A stretch of DNA of 64,000 bases from positions 1 through 64,000 of the forward strand of contig NZ_MTBQ01000010.1 in NCBI RefSeq assembly GCF_002153375.1, given 5' to 3'. The notes under the pieces are model-generated. The model was not told where the DNA came from. It did no database searches and saw only the letters and a list, made by a program, of their open reading frames with translations. Both the position numbers and the translations under genes were made by a program. Positions 1 to 10,464 of this stretch are shown here, in pieces. Each line of letters opens with the position of its first letter. Positions within the stretch are counted from its first letter, which is position 1. Source of the DNA: Oceanobacillus rekensis (GTDB lineage: Bacteria > Bacillota > Bacilli > Bacillales > Amphibacillaceae).

Positions 1-6
1 AGGAAG

Positions 7-123
7 GTCTGGTAGCAATAGCGAAGAGGTCACACCTGTTCCCATCTCGAACACAGAAGTTAAGCTCTTCAGCGTCGATGGTAGTTGGGGCTTTGCCCCT
101 GCAAGAGTAGAACGCCGCCAGGC
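7..123 (+). rRNA. rrf: 5S ribosomal RNA
   Basis: The stretch carries the conserved Bacillus 5S core (GCGAAGAGGTCACACC, GAACACAGAAGTTAAGCTC, GAGAGTAGAACGCCGCCA-like 3' end). The two ends can pair. It is the last gene of an rRNA operon whose 16S and 23S lie upstream of the window. The exact ends are set by comparison with known 5S and may be off by a few bases. Confidence 0.95.
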
Positions 124-132
124 ATTAGCTAC

Positions 133-169
133 GAGTGAAGATACATAATTGTATCTTTACTCTTTTTTT
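133..169 (+). terminator. Intrinsic terminator of the rRNA operon
   Basis: A 12-bp stem (GAGTGAAGATAC with GTATCTTTACTC, one G-U pair) closes a 6-base loop and is followed by seven T residues. It lies 10 bases after the 5S gene. Confidence 0.9.
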
Positions 170-268
170 GTACAAATTTTGTTGATCGCATGCATACTAA
201 TAGACGAGAAACTCTATTTCATAAATGTACTATTAATAGATAAATCTTTCCAAAAGGGGGTTAAAGAG

Positions 269-967
269 ATGGATTACATAGATCAACTATTAGGGGATGA
301 CTTTCTACTAATTGTTCTTCGCCTATTTGTTGCCTTAATATTATCTGGGTTTATTGGATTCGAACGGGAGATAAACAACCATTCAGCGGGTTTTCGTACA
401 CATATTTTAGTTGGTGTCGGTTCATGTTTAATGATGATTTTGTCCTTATTCGGTTTTACCTCATTTTTGGAAGTGTACGACAATATTCGATTTGATCCTG
501 CACGTATACCATCCTATGTTATTAGTGGAATTGGCTTTCTTGGAGCGGGCACGATTATCGTATACGGAGGAACCGTACGAGGTTTGACAACCGCTGCCTC
601 AATTTGGACAGTTGCAGGTATGGGCTTGGTAGTCGGAGCAGGAATGTATAGTGTAGCAATTGTGGCAACACTAATTATTTTGGTCAGTCTAATATTTCTT
701 AACCATATTGAAAATTTCTTTCCGAAATCGAAATCAGGTAATTTTATAGAAATTGTAGTAGAAAAGGATTTTAAAATCCATCAAGTGGTTGAAGTGATGG
801 AGAGATATGATTTATCTATTAAAAGCATCGAAGTTTTTAGGATAGAAAGTAATTTAAGGAAGATTTATATCAAAACAAAATTAAGGAAAAGCCAAGATGT
901 CATTGGATTATTCGAGGAAATATCAAGAATTGAGTATGTGAATCACATTACCAAATTAAATAATTAA
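269..967 (+). CDS. MgtC/SapB family membrane protein
   Basis: A 232-aa protein with the MgtC/SapB layout. Four or five hydrophobic segments fill the first 150 residues, and the family motif region GFEREINNHSAGFRTH lies near residues 28-43. A small soluble C-terminal domain of about 80 residues follows. MgtC proteins modulate membrane ATPases and support growth at low magnesium; the Bacillus members are poorly characterised. An upstream in-frame ATG at 149 lies inside the rRNA terminator, so the ATG at 269, preceded by AAAGGGGG, is chosen. The gene stands alone with its own terminator. The family call is firm; the function is not. Confidence 0.85.
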   Translation: MDYIDQLLGDDFLLIVLRLFVALILSGFIGFEREINNHSAGFRTHILVGVGSCLMMILSLFGFTSFLEVYDNIRFDPARIPSYVISGIGFLGAGTIIVYGGTVRGLTTAASIWTVAGMGLVVGAGMYSVAIVATLIILVSLIFLNHIENFFPKSKSGNFIEIVVEKDFKIHQVVEVMERYDLSIKSIEVFRIESNLRKIYIKTKLRKSQDVIGLFEEISRIEYVNHITKLNN

Positions 968-978
968 ACTGTTTCTAG

Positions 979-1011
979 AACCTTATACATATAATTTGTA
1001 TAAGGTTTTTG
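979..1011 (+). terminator. Intrinsic terminator after the MgtC-like gene
   Basis: AACCTTATAC pairs with GTATAAGGTT across a 9-base loop, followed by TTTTTG. It separates the MgtC-like gene from the ctsR promoter. Confidence 0.8.
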
Positions 1012-1055
1012 TTTTGTTTCCTTAAAATTTGTCTATTATATATAAAGTAAGATGT

Positions 1056-1114
1056 TTGCATCTCTTTCAATTTGGCGTATAATAAACGTAAAGTCAAAGA
1101 TAGTCAAAGTCAAA
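1056..1114 (+). promoter_or_regulatory. ctsR promoter with CtsR operator
   Basis: A SigA-type promoter is visible: TTGCAT (1056-1061), 16-base spacer, perfect TATAAT (1078-1083). Over the expected start site lie direct AGTCAAA heptads at 1092-1098 and 1102-1108 separated by GAT, which is the CtsR consensus spacing. A third overlapping AGTCAAA follows at 1108-1114. CtsR bound here would block transcription of its own operon; heat or McsB activity relieves it in related species. Confidence 0.9.
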
Positions 1115-1164
1115 ATACCAATACAAACTAAGATAAACTCATAAGATAAGAGGTGTAAGACGAA

Positions 1165-1632
1165 ATGAGCAATATTTCGGATATTATTGAACAATATTTG
1201 AAAGACGTGCTTTTTACGAAGGGTGAAAATACCATTGAAATAAAAAGAAGTGAAATCGCTAATCAGTTTCAGTGTGTGCCTTCCCAAATAAATTATGTCA
1301 TTAACACGCGTTTTACAATGGAAAAAGGGTATATAGTAGAGAGTAAGCGTGGTGGTGGTGGTTATATCCGTATTATGCGTGTAAAGCATGAGGATAAATC
1401 AGATTTAATCGATGAAATTATTCAGATGGTTGGTACAGCAGTCACCCAACGGTCTTCCATCCATGTACTTGAACGTCTATTGGAAGAAAAAATCATTACA
1501 AAGCGTGAAGCTAAAATTATGTTAAGCGCGATAGATCGTACTACATTGGCATTTAGTTTGCCACTAAGGGATGAGGTTCGTGCCCGAGTTTTTTCCGCTA
1601 TGCTCTCTACACTTAAGTATTTAAGAGAATAA
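1165..1632 (+). CDS. ctsR: Transcriptional repressor of class III stress genes CtsR
   Basis: A 155-aa protein matching CtsR in full length. The N-terminal winged helix-turn-helix includes the glycine-rich wing (KRGGGGYIRI, about residues 61-70) that contacts DNA and senses heat. The C-terminal half (from about residue 85) is the helical dimerisation domain that McsB targets. CtsR represses clp genes and this operon. The start ATG follows AGAGGTG. It heads the four-gene ctsR-mcsA-mcsB-clpC operon, with its own operator upstream, so it is autoregulated. Confidence 0.97.
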   Translation: MSNISDIIEQYLKDVLFTKGENTIEIKRSEIANQFQCVPSQINYVINTRFTMEKGYIVESKRGGGGYIRIMRVKHEDKSDLIDEIIQMVGTAVTQRSSIHVLERLLEEKIITKREAKIMLSAIDRTTLAFSLPLRDEVRARVFSAMLSTLKYLRE

Positions 1633-1666
1633 ACAAGTAATTTCTAAATGCAAAGGGGGAATAACT

Positions 1667-2215
1667 TTGGAATGCCAAGAATGCAATGAGAGAACAGCCA
1701 CACTACATTTTAAAAGGATTGTTAATGGGGAAGAAACAATTGTAAAAATGTGTGAAGAATGTGCTAAGAAGAAAGGATTTGTTCCCTATCCAGAAGACGG
1801 TTATTCTCTGCACGATTTGCTTACTGGTTTATTTAATTTTGATAACTTAAAAATGGCAAATCCTAGTGGAAACCAGATTAATCAAGTGAAGGATTTACAA
1901 TGTTCTTCTTGTGGAATGACGTTTTCCGAGTTTAAAAAGGTAGGGAAATTTGGATGTGCCCAATGTTATGAGTCGTTCGCTTCCAGATTGGAGCCTATCT
2001 TTCGTAGAGTGCATGCAGGTAACACAAAGCATTTTGGGAAAATACCAAAACGCGCTGGAAGTGATTTACATGTAAAAAGGCAGTTGAAAAGTTATAAAGA
2101 AGAATTGCAGCATCTAATTGAAACGGAAGCCTTTGAAGAGGCAGCAAAAGTAAGAGATAAAATCAAAGCACTGGAAAAAGGGCATAGAGAGCCGGAAGCA
2201 GGTGAAGACATATGA
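1667..2215 (+). CDS. mcsA: Activator of protein arginine kinase McsA
   Basis: A 182-aa zinc-binding adaptor that stimulates the McsB kinase. Two treble-clef-like cysteine sets are visible: C3, C6, C29, C32 and C79, C82, C97, C100. A UVR domain, the ClpC/UvrB interaction type, occupies about residues 143-178. The start is TTG at 1667, placed 8 bases after AGGGGG; no better ATG exists before the first CxxC. The stop overlaps mcsB by four bases (ATGA), which indicates translational coupling of activator and kinase. Confidence 0.96.
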   Translation: MECQECNERTATLHFKRIVNGEETIVKMCEECAKKKGFVPYPEDGYSLHDLLTGLFNFDNLKMANPSGNQINQVKDLQCSSCGMTFSEFKKVGKFGCAQCYESFASRLEPIFRRVHAGNTKHFGKIPKRAGSDLHVKRQLKSYKEELQHLIETEAFEEAAKVRDKIKALEKGHREPEAGEDI

Positions 2216-3276
2216 CCTTAGAACATTTTATTAATGAAGCGATTAGTCCATGGATGCTTGAAGATGGCCCGGATAAGGATATTGTCATGAGTAGCCGGAT
2301 CCGGTTAGCGAGGAATTTTGCCAATGTACCATATCCGATCCTTGCTGGTCAGGAGAAGTTGGAGGAAATTCGTGAATTTTTTGAGAATGAATATGCACAT
2401 CAATCGTTTCATACTTTTGAAAATCTGGAATTTGTCAACGTCAGAGAATTGACTCCCGTAGAAAAAAGTGTGCTGGTGGAAAAGCATTTGATTAGTCCCC
2501 ATCTTGTTAGACACACGGAAGAAGGGGCAGTATTAATTTCAGAAAATGAGCAGTTATCTATGATGATAAACGAAGAAGATCATATTCGTATTCAAGTATA
2601 CTTCCCTGGTCTACAGTTAAAGAAAGCGTTGGAACATGCGTTTAACTTAGATGATTGGCTGGAAGAGAAGGTGAATTATGCATTTGATGAGACAAAAGGG
2701 TACTTAACCAGTTGTCCAACTAATGTGGGCACGGGGATGCGAGCATCTGTGATGATGCATCTTCCGGCACTTGCAATGTCAAATCAAATTAATCGAATGA
2801 TTCCTGCAATCAGCCAACTTGGACTAGTAGTCAGAGGTATATATGGTGAAGGCAGTGAAGCACTTGGCAATATCTTTCAAATTTCCAATCAGATTACACT
2901 TGGGAAGTCTGAAACGGATATTATTGAAGATCTGGAAAGTATCGTGAATCAGCTGATTGAACATGAAAGAACAGCACGTATGCATATACTAGAAAGATCG
3001 GAAATGAGACTTCAGGATCGCATCTTTCGCTCATATGGCGTGCTGCAATACAGTCGCATAATAGATTCAAAGGAAGCAGCAAGATGTATTTCAGACGTGC
3101 GACTAGGTATAGATTTAGGTATTATAGAGAATACATCAGGAAATATCCTAAATGAGTTAATGGTTCTTACACAGCCGGGTTTTCTTCAACAATATGCAAA
3201 TAGAACTTTAAAAGCTGGTGAGCGTGACACATTAAGAGCAACGCTCATTCGCGAAAGATTAGAATTAGAAAAATAG
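2212..3276 (+). CDS. mcsB: Protein arginine kinase McsB
   Basis: A 354-aa ATP:guanido phosphotransferase. The nucleotide-binding SSRIRLARN motif is near residues 26-34, and the catalytic-loop [13 protein letters not shown] contains the nucleophile-type cysteine at about residue 168. McsB phosphorylates arginines on misfolded proteins and on CtsR, marking them for ClpC-ClpP. The RG-rich lid ([12 protein letters not shown]) is present. It overlaps mcsA by 4 bases and is 13 bases before clpC, so the quality-control kinase and its unfoldase are made together. Confidence 0.97.
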   Translation: MTLEHFINEAISPWMLEDGPDKDIVMSSRIRLARNFANVPYPILAGQEKLEEIREFFENEYAHQSFHTFENLEFVNVRELTPVEKSVLVEKHLISPHLVRHTEEGAVLISENEQLSMMINEEDHIRIQVYFPGLQLKKALEHAFNLDDWLEEKVNYAFDETKGYLTSCPTNVGTGMRASVMMHLPALAMSNQINRMIPAISQLGLVVRGIYGEGSEALGNIFQISNQITLGKSETDIIEDLESIVNQLIEHERTARMHILERSEMRLQDRIFRSYGVLQYSRIIDSKEAARCISDVRLGIDLGIIENTSGNILNELMVLTQPGFLQQYANRTLKAGERDTLRATLIRERLELEK

Positions 3277-3289
3277 GAGGGAAATCCAG

Positions 3290-5719
3290 ATGATGTTTGG
3301 ACGATTTACAGAAAGAGCGCAGAAGGTATTGGCATTATCACAAGAAGAAGCGGTACGACTTGGCCATAATAATATTGGTACCGAGCATATTTTATTAGGC
3401 CTTGTTCGCGAAGGTGAGGGCATTGCAGCGAAGGCTTTGCAATCCCTCGGGTTGGAAGTATCAAAGATTCAGGAAGAAGTTGAAAAGTTAATTGGTGTCG
3501 GCAAACAGCCGATGCAATCTATTCACTATACTCCACGAGCAAAGAAAGTGGTTGAGTTGTCTCAAGATGAGGCGAGAAAGCTAGGCCATTCCTATGTGGG
3601 AACAGAACATATTTTACTTGGTTTAATTCGTGAAGGTGAAGGTGTTGCTGCACGTGTTTTAAATAACCTTGGTGTAAGTTTAAACAAAGCGAGACAACAG
3701 GTATTGCAATTGTTAGGCAGTAATGAATCACAGGCAGGTCGCCAAGGACGAGCAGGACAGCAATCAAACGCTAGTACACCTACATTGGATTCATTGGCAA
3801 GAGATCTAACTGTAAGTGCCAAAGAGGGCAAAATTGACCCTGTTATTGGTCGTGCGAAGGAAATTGAACGCGTTATCCAGGTGTTGAGCCGCCGGACGAA
3901 AAATAACCCTGTATTAATCGGGGAACCGGGTGTTGGTAAAACAGCTGTAGCTGAAGGGCTAGCACAGCAAATTATTGATAATGAAGTGCCAGAAACATTA
4001 AGAGATAAACGGGTCATGACACTGGACATGGGTACGGTTGTGGCAGGTACAAAATACCGTGGTGAGTTTGAAGATCGCCTAAAAAAAGTGATGGAGGAAA
4101 TCCGTCAGGCAGGAAATATTATTCTATTCATCGATGAGCTACATACATTAATTGGTGCTGGTGGAGCAGAAGGAGCAATTGATGCTTCTAATATTCTAAA
4201 GCCATCGCTTGCCCGTGGTGAGCTACAATGTATTGGTGCAACAACATTGGATGAATATCGTAAATATATCGAAAAGGACGCTGCACTTGAACGAAGATTC
4301 CAGCCAATTCAAGTTGATGAACCAACATTGGAGGAAACAATTCAAATTTTAGGTGGGCTGCGTGATCGTTATGAGGCACATCACCGTGTAACGATTACAG
4401 ATGAGGCGATTGAAGCTGCTGCAACACTTTCAGATCGGTATATTACTGATCGCTTTTTACCGGATAAAGCAATTGACTTGATTGATGAAGCGGGCTCGAA
4501 AGTACGTCTTCGGTCGTACACAATTCCACCTAATCTAAAAGAGTTGGAGCAAAAGCTTGAAGAAGTACGTAAAGAAAAGGATGCTGCAGTACAAAGTCAG
4601 GAATTTGAAAAGGCTGCCTCTTTACGTGATTCGGAACAACGTCTTCGTGAGGAACTGGAAAAGACAAAAGATGAATGGAAAGAGAAGCAAGGTCAGACGG
4701 ACTCTGAAGTCACGGTAGAGGATATTGCAAGTATTGTTTCCGCATGGACCGGTGTCCCTGTATCCAAATTAACAAAAGATGAGAGCCAGCGACTACTGAA
4801 CATGGAAGAAATTTTGCATGACCGTGTTATTGGACAGTCAGAAGCTGTTGATGCTGTATCTAAAGCGATTCGTAGAGCACGTTCTGGATTAAAGGATCCG
4901 AAGCGCCCAATTGGTTCATTTATCTTCCTTGGTCCAACAGGTGTCGGAAAAACAGAACTTGCCCGTGCATTGGCAGAGGTAATGTTTGCTGATGAGGATG
5001 CGATGATTCGTATTGATATGTCTGAGTATATGGAAAGACATGCCACATCCCGTCTGGTCGGTTCACCTCCAGGGTATGTTGGGTATGAAGAAGGCGGACA
5101 ACTTACTGAAAAAGTTCGTCGTAAACCATATTCAGTTGTTTTGTTGGATGAAATAGAAAAGGCTCACCCGGAAGTATTTAATATTTTACTGCAAGTACTT
5201 GAAGATGGGCGTTTAACTGATTCAAAAGGTCGACTCGTTGATTTTCGTAACACAGTAATCATCATGACTTCCAATGTTGGTGCAAGCGAACTGAAGCGAA
5301 ACAAGTATGTTGGGTTTAATATGGGTGATGAGAAGCGGGAATACAGTGACATGAAATCCAAAGTAATGGAAGAGTTGAAAAAGGCTTTCCGCCCTGAATT
5401 CTTAAACAGGATTGATGAAACAATCGTATTCCATTCCTTAGAAAGAAAGCATATGAAGGATATTGTCACCCTAATGCTAGATCAACTTCAACGTCGCTTG
5501 AAAGATCAGGAAATCGATTTGTCCTTGACGGATAAAGCAGTTGAAAAAATTGCTCATGATGGATTTGACCCTGAATATGGTGCAAGACCAATGCGTAGGT
5601 CCATTCAAAAGAATATTGAGGATCTGTTATCAGAAGAACTGCTGAAAGGAAGCATTGCTAAAGGAGAAAGTGTAAAAATAGGTTTAAACAACAAAGGTGA
5701 TTTTACCGTTCTTGCTTAG
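3290..5719 (+). CDS. clpC: ATP-dependent Clp protease ATP-binding subunit ClpC
   Basis: An 809-aa Hsp100 unfoldase. The double Clp N-domain (residues 1-140) binds adaptors and phospho-arginine. AAA1 has Walker A GEPGVGKT near 211-218 and AAA2 has GPTGVGKT near 548-555. Between them is the coiled-coil middle domain with a UVR-like segment (about 420-455). The VGF tripeptide that docks ClpP is seen in NKYVGFNMG. Length and motifs match Bacillus ClpC. Two ATGs stand side by side at 3290; the first is used. It is the last gene of the CtsR-controlled unit and is followed by a hairpin. Confidence 0.97.
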   Translation: MMFGRFTERAQKVLALSQEEAVRLGHNNIGTEHILLGLVREGEGIAAKALQSLGLEVSKIQEEVEKLIGVGKQPMQSIHYTPRAKKVVELSQDEARKLGHSYVGTEHILLGLIREGEGVAARVLNNLGVSLNKARQQVLQLLGSNESQAGRQGRAGQQSNASTPTLDSLARDLTVSAKEGKIDPVIGRAKEIERVIQVLSRRTKNNPVLIGEPGVGKTAVAEGLAQQIIDNEVPETLRDKRVMTLDMGTVVAGTKYRGEFEDRLKKVMEEIRQAGNIILFIDELHTLIGAGGAEGAIDASNILKPSLARGELQCIGATTLDEYRKYIEKDAALERRFQPIQVDEPTLEETIQILGGLRDRYEAHHRVTITDEAIEAAATLSDRYITDRFLPDKAIDLIDEAGSKVRLRSYTIPPNLKELEQKLEEVRKEKDAAVQSQEFEKAASLRDSEQRLREELEKTKDEWKEKQGQTDSEVTVEDIASIVSAWTGVPVSKLTKDESQRLLNMEEILHDRVIGQSEAVDAVSKAIRRARSGLKDPKRPIGSFIFLGPTGVGKTELARALAEVMFADEDAMIRIDMSEYMERHATSRLVGSPPGYVGYEEGGQLTEKVRRKPYSVVLLDEIEKAHPEVFNILLQVLEDGRLTDSKGRLVDFRNTVIIMTSNVGASELKRNKYVGFNMGDEKREYSDMKSKVMEELKKAFRPEFLNRIDETIVFHSLERKHMKDIVTLMLDQLQRRLKDQEIDLSLTDKAVEKIAHDGFDPEYGARPMRRSIQKNIEDLLSEELLKGSIAKGESVKIGLNNKGDFTVLA

Positions 5720-5779
5720 CATGAAAACATGGTGAACGAGAATGACATAATTAAATAGGAAAAGAGTTATAATATATGA

Positions 5780-5813
5780 AAGCTAGAAGAGTAGAATCTT
5801 CTAGCTTTTCCTT
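5780..5813 (+). terminator. Probable terminator of the ctsR-clpC operon
   Basis: A 12-bp stem (AAAGCTAGAAGA with TCTTCTAGCTTT) closes a 7-base loop and ends in TTTTCC. The U-tract is short, so some readthrough into radA is possible. Confidence 0.7.
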
Positions 5814-5924
5814 CCATCTATACACAGTTGTGGCATAATTAAGGTAAGAAATTTAATGAAATGATAGGATTCTGTAACCTACCAGGCTCAAAAATGTTTT
5901 ACAATAGAAAAAGGGGATAGTGAT

Positions 5925-7295
5925 TTGGCTAAAAGAAAAGTAAAGTTTTCCTGCCAGGAATGCGGATATGAATCAGCAAAATGGATGGGCAAATGCCCCA
6001 GTTGCAATAGTTGGAATTCAATGGTCGAAGAGATTGAAGCATCAGATGTTAGAGGGAGAGCTTCACTTTCGAATGGAACGCAGTCAGTCAGTAAACCGGA
6101 AAGTATAACTGCCATTGAGTCAGAGAAAGAACCGAGAGTTACAACTGCCATGAAGGAATTTAACCGAGTTCTTGGTGGTGGTATTGTTTTAGGTTCACTT
6201 GTATTGATTGGTGGCGATCCGGGTATTGGTAAGTCGACATTACTGTTGCAAATATCATCTCAATTAGCAGACAAGAAACTTCCTGTTCTTTATGTATCTG
6301 GAGAAGAATCAACACGTCAGACAAAACTTCGAGCAGATCGATTAGGAATCAAATCGGATTTACTATACGTGTTATCGGAAACCAATCTATTTGATATTAG
6401 CAAGCAAATTGGAGAAGTCCGTCCCTCATTTGTGGTGATTGACTCGATTCAGACCATTTTCAAAGAAGAAGTGACCAGTGCGCCGGGAAGTGTCTCACAG
6501 GTGCGAGAATGTACGGTTGAATTGATGAAGATTGCTAAGACAAATGGGATTCCAATATTTATCGTTGGCCATGTAACAAAAGAAGGTGCCATTGCAGGAC
6601 CGAGATTATTAGAGCATATGGTTGATGCAGTTTTATATTTCGAAGGGGAAAGGCATCACACCTATCGTATTTTGCGTGGTGTAAAAAATCGCTTCGGCAG
6701 TACAAATGAAATGGGAATTTTTGAAATGAAAGAAGAAGGACTCAGGGAAGTGATGAATGCTTCTGAAATCTTCCTGGAAGAACGTGCTGAGGGTGCGGCA
6801 GGATCTACAGTGGTAGCTTCAATGGAGGGCACAAGACCAATACTAGTTGAAATACAAGCACTAATTTCTCCTACCAGTTTTGGTAACCCACGAAGAACTG
6901 CAACAGGTATTGACCATAATCGTGTACCATTAATTATGGCTGTGCTTGAAAAACGGGTTGGACTAATGCTGCAAAATCAAGATGCTTATATTAAAGTAGC
7001 CGGTGGCGTCAAACTGGATGAACCTGCAATCGATTTAGCCCTTGCTGTCAGTATTGCTTCCAGTTTCCGCGATCAACCTACAGATCCGAACGATATTTTT
7101 ATTGGTGAGGTTGGTTTGACAGGAGAAATTAGAAGGGTCTCTCGTATTGAACAACGTGTACAGGAAGCGGCTAAACTTGGGTTTAAACGGGTTATCTGTC
7201 CTAAAAATAATTTAAGCGGGTGGACGTATCCGAAAGGCATTGAAATAGTTGGAGTCAGTACGGTTCAAGAGGCGCTTTCGGAGGGTATTAGGTAA
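5925..7295 (+). CDS. radA: DNA repair protein RadA
   Basis: A 456-aa RadA/Sms helicase acting in homologous recombination and branch migration. It shows the N-terminal zinc finger (C10, C13, C24, C27), a RecA-type core with Walker [10 protein letters not shown] near residue 98, the RadA-specific KNRFGS motif, and a C-terminal Lon-like domain. The start is TTG at 5925, 8-9 bases after AAAGGGG; there is no in-frame ATG before the zinc finger. In most Bacillaceae disA follows directly; here yacL follows instead. Confidence 0.96.
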   Translation: MAKRKVKFSCQECGYESAKWMGKCPSCNSWNSMVEEIEASDVRGRASLSNGTQSVSKPESITAIESEKEPRVTTAMKEFNRVLGGGIVLGSLVLIGGDPGIGKSTLLLQISSQLADKKLPVLYVSGEESTRQTKLRADRLGIKSDLLYVLSETNLFDISKQIGEVRPSFVVIDSIQTIFKEEVTSAPGSVSQVRECTVELMKIAKTNGIPIFIVGHVTKEGAIAGPRLLEHMVDAVLYFEGERHHTYRILRGVKNRFGSTNEMGIFEMKEEGLREVMNASEIFLEERAEGAAGSTVVASMEGTRPILVEIQALISPTSFGNPRRTATGIDHNRVPLIMAVLEKRVGLMLQNQDAYIKVAGGVKLDEPAIDLALAVSIASSFRDQPTDPNDIFIGEVGLTGEIRRVSRIEQRVQEAAKLGFKRVICPKNNLSGWTYPKGIEIVGVSTVQEALSEGIR

Positions 7296-7414
7296 TATAG
7301 TTATGGTTCTTTATACAAAATCCTAGTATTTACTCTATACGATAGTCTTTTTAATTTATTTTAAGGTTATGATTTAAAAATAAAGGCAATAATAAATGTT
7401 AGGAGGTGACGATA

Positions 7415-8506
7415 GTGATCAATAAAGTAGTACATTTATTTTTTATTGTTTTAGGTGGTTCCATTGGGTATTTGTATATACCAGAATTAGTTAGGATATT
7501 GAACTTCACTGATTCTGGGTGGGTGAGTTCGCCATATTTAGGTATGATCATTGGTGCAATTATATTTTTTATCCTATCTTACTGGCTGGCAGACTATATC
7601 GTTGATTTTTTAAAGTGGGTAGAAGAGGCACTTATAAAACTCCCTGCAATGGATTTATTTTTTGGTAGTATCGGTTTAATTGTTGGATTGGTAATTGCTT
7701 ACTTTATCATCATGCCAGTGCAGGATATCAATATTCAAGTCGTTTCACAGGTATTGCCATTATTTATTATGATTATACTCGGTTACCTAGGGTTCCAAGT
7801 AGGTTTCAGACGTAGAGAAGAGTTTGTCAATCTGATGAAAACAAACAAGAAAGAACGTCGTCGTTCAGTGGAAGGCGAGGATGCTGAAATCCTCACACCG
7901 AAAGCAAAAATATTGGATACGAGTGTTATCATTGATGGTAGAGTTGCAGATATCTGCCAAACAAATTTCCTGGAAGGTACCATTATTATCCCGGGGTTTG
8001 TTCTGGGAGAGTTGCAGCATATTGCAGACTCTTCCGATACACTAAAACGAAATAGGGGACGCCGAGGATTGGATGTATTAAACCGAATCCAAAAAGAATT
8101 GCCTGTAAAAGTAGAAATATATGAAGGTGATTTTGAGGAGATTCCTGAGGTGGACAGTAAGTTAATCAAGCTTGCTAAAGTAATCAATGGGATTGTTGTT
8201 ACAAATGATTTCAATCTAAACAAAGTATGTGATCTTCAAGGTGTTTCTGTGTTGAATATCAATGACCTTGCGAATGCAGTGAAACCGGTCGTATTGCCTG
8301 GTGAAGAATTAGTCGTTCAGGTGATAAAAGATGGTAAAGAGCATAATCAAGGTGTTGCATATTTGGATGATGGCACAATGATTGTTGTTGAAGAAGGGCG
8401 CGATTATATCGGTAAGACAATCGAGGTAATTATTACGAGTGTGTTGCAGACATCTGCAGGCCGGATGATTTTTGCAAAACCAAAATTACTTGAAAAAGCT
8501 CTCTAA
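7415..8506 (+). CDS. yacL: PIN/TRAM domain membrane protein YacL
   Basis: A 363-aa protein with four N-terminal membrane segments (to about residue 130), then a PIN nuclease-like domain starting at [13 protein letters not shown] and a C-terminal TRAM domain. The PIN acidic residues (D of LDTS, E of GELQH, D of TNDF) are present. The GTG at 7415 is chosen because the other in-frame GTG at 7406 lies inside the AGGAGGTG ribosome site. Its physiological target is unknown. In Bacillus it is followed by ispD and ispF, which are absent here. Confidence 0.9.
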   Translation: MINKVVHLFFIVLGGSIGYLYIPELVRILNFTDSGWVSSPYLGMIIGAIIFFILSYWLADYIVDFLKWVEEALIKLPAMDLFFGSIGLIVGLVIAYFIIMPVQDINIQVVSQVLPLFIMIILGYLGFQVGFRRREEFVNLMKTNKKERRRSVEGEDAEILTPKAKILDTSVIIDGRVADICQTNFLEGTIIIPGFVLGELQHIADSSDTLKRNRGRRGLDVLNRIQKELPVKVEIYEGDFEEIPEVDSKLIKLAKVINGIVVTNDFNLNKVCDLQGVSVLNINDLANAVKPVVLPGEELVVQVIKDGKEHNQGVAYLDDGTMIVVEEGRDYIGKTIEVIITSVLQTSAGRMIFAKPKLLEKAL

Positions 8507-8533
8507 AAAAGGTATAACTGATAAGAATGTAGT

Positions 8534-8566
8534 AAAGTGATAACATATATGATGTTATCACTTTTT
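8534..8566 (+). terminator. Intrinsic terminator after yacL
   Basis: AAAGTGATAACAT pairs perfectly with ATGTTATCACTTT over a 5-base loop and ends in TTTTT. gltX therefore probably depends mostly on its own promoter. Confidence 0.88.
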
Positions 8567-8672
8567 CATATAAGTGAGTGTTCAGGTAAGGAGGGTGAAA
8601 GTGACGTTGCTTTTACCCGAAGCTATCCGAACACAAGTAACGGAATCTTTATATTATGAGAGGGGCATCACC

Positions 8673-10142
8673 ATGAGTAATGAAGTTCGCGTACGTTATG
8701 CGCCAAGTCCAACGGGTCATCTGCACATTGGAAACGCACGTACAGCTTTATTTAACTATTTATATGCTAAACATTTTAACGGGAAATTTATTATCCGTAC
8801 GGAAGATACAGATGAGAAACGTAATGTGGAGGGTGGCGAAGAGAGTCAGCTGATGTTCCTCAAATGGTTAGGTCTGGAATGGGATGAAGGAGCTGATATT
8901 GGCGGAGATTATGGGCCATATCGTCAAACAGAGCGTCTGGAAATATATGATAAATATGTCACCGAACTTTTGGAAAGAAACCTTGCATATAAATGTTATG
9001 TGTCTGAAGAAGAGCTTGAAGCAGAACGGGAAAAACAACGTGCAAATGGGCAAGTACCTAAATATTCGGGTGCACATCGTAATTTGACTGAGGAACAAAT
9101 TGCTGCCTACGTCGCGGAAGGTCGTAAGCCAAGTATCCGATTCCGTGTTCCGGAAAATGTTACCTATACTTTCGACGATCTCGTTCGTGGGGAAATCACT
9201 TTTGAATCCAGTGACTTCGGTGACTGGGTGATCGTTAAGAAAAATGGAATTCCTACATATAATTTCGCAGTAGCAATCGATGATCATTTAATGGGAATAT
9301 CAGATGTTCTCCGCGGAGAAGAACATATTTCCAACACTCCGAAGCAAATGATGGTCTATGATGCATTTGATTGGAAAGCGCCAAATTATGGCCATATGAC
9401 ACTGATTCTTAATGAAGACCGCAAGAAATTGAGTAAACGTGATGAACATATTTTGCAGTTTATTGAGCAATACCGTAATCTTGGTTATTTACCGGAAGCA
9501 ATGTTTAACTTCATTAGTCTCTTGGGATGGTCTCCTGTCGGTGAGGAAGAAATCTTCTCGCAAGAAAAATTGATTGAGATATTTGATCCGGAACGTCTTT
9601 CCACCTCTGCTGCTATTTTTGATCAGCAAAAGCTGAAATGGATGAATAACGAGTATATTAAAGCAGCTGAGTTAGAGGCAGTGATTGAACTTGCGATGCC
9701 ACATTTAGTGGAAGCGGGTAAATTACCACAAGATATGGATGAGTTGCAGAGGAATTGGGCTGAGAATGTGATTACCTTATATCGTGAACAGTTGCGTTAC
9801 GGTGCTGAAATCGTTGAGTTGACAGAGCTTTTCTTTAATGAAGATATCTCTTATGACGAAGCTGCCATGGAAGTACTAAACCAAGAACAAGTACCTGAAG
9901 TTCTTCAAGTCTTTACCGATAAGTTGATACATTTGGATGAATTCTCAAAGGATTCCATCAAGGCACAAATTAAAGCTACTCAAAAAGAGACGGGCCACCG
10001 TGGGAAGAAATTATTTATGCCGATTCGCGTTGCGACGACTGGCCAAATGCATGGACCAGAGCTTCCATTTGCAATTGAACTTTTAGGAAAAGAAGTTATT
10101 CTTGCAAGGCTTGATAAGGTATTAAAAAAATTAGGGGCTTAA
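8673..10142 (+). CDS. gltX: Glutamate--tRNA ligase
   Basis: A 489-aa class I aminoacyl-tRNA synthetase. The HIGH-type motif is HIGN at residues 18-21 after the YAPSPTG signature, and the KMSKS-type motif is KLSKR near 252-256. Bacillaceae lack a glutaminyl-tRNA synthetase, so this enzyme is expected to charge both tRNAGlu and tRNAGln, with GatCAB completing Gln-tRNA. An upstream in-frame start at 8574 would add 33 residues not seen in the family; ATG 8673 after GAGAGGGG is preferred. It follows a terminator and precedes the cysteine T-box. Confidence 0.96.
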   Translation: MSNEVRVRYAPSPTGHLHIGNARTALFNYLYAKHFNGKFIIRTEDTDEKRNVEGGEESQLMFLKWLGLEWDEGADIGGDYGPYRQTERLEIYDKYVTELLERNLAYKCYVSEEELEAEREKQRANGQVPKYSGAHRNLTEEQIAAYVAEGRKPSIRFRVPENVTYTFDDLVRGEITFESSDFGDWVIVKKNGIPTYNFAVAIDDHLMGISDVLRGEEHISNTPKQMMVYDAFDWKAPNYGHMTLILNEDRKKLSKRDEHILQFIEQYRNLGYLPEAMFNFISLLGWSPVGEEEIFSQEKLIEIFDPERLSTSAAIFDQQKLKWMNNEYIKAAELEAVIELAMPHLVEAGKLPQDMDELQRNWAENVITLYREQLRYGAEIVELTELFFNEDISYDEAAMEVLNQEQVPEVLQVFTDKLIHLDEFSKDSIKAQIKATQKETGHRGKKLFMPIRVATTGQMHGPELPFAIELLGKEVILARLDKVLKKLGA

Positions 10143-10189
10143 ACGTCACATTTAGACGATTGTAATAGTATAATGAGATAAAAATAGAT

Positions 10190-10429
10190 GAACGTTGAAG
10201 AGGGAAAGTAAGGGCAGATTAGCTTATCCAGAGAGAATCACAAGTGCTGGGAGTGATTTTAAGCAGCTGTTCTGAAGTGCCCCTTGGAGTCTGGTATGGA
10301 AATTAAAGTACATAACAGCGGTACTCTCCCGTTATGAGAGCACAAGTTGGGAGTTGTTAAAACTTCAAACAGAGTGGAACCGCGCATGTAAGCGCCTCTG
10401 TGTATCTATTGCACAGAGGCGCTTTTTAT
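10190..10429 (+). promoter_or_regulatory. T-box riboswitch (cysteine) upstream of cysE-cysS
   Basis: The leader contains the T-box core AGAGTGGAACCGCG at 10371-10384, followed by a terminator of 12 bp (AGCGCCTCTGTG at 10391-10402 with CACAGAGGCGCT at 10412-10423) and a T-run. Uncharged tRNA would pair with the T-box sequence and stabilise the antiterminator. The likely specifier codon is TGC (Cys) at 10278-10280, in GAAGTGCCCC of stem I, which fits the two downstream genes. The 5' limit is approximate. Confidence 0.93.
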
Positions 10430-10464
10430 TTCTTTTTTACAAAGTAAGGTAAAGGGGGATACAA

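Noticed and set aside
8574-8672. 33-residue N-terminal extension of gltX or remnant of ispF
   Set aside because: No similarity to either; a good ribosome site directly precedes ATG 8673.
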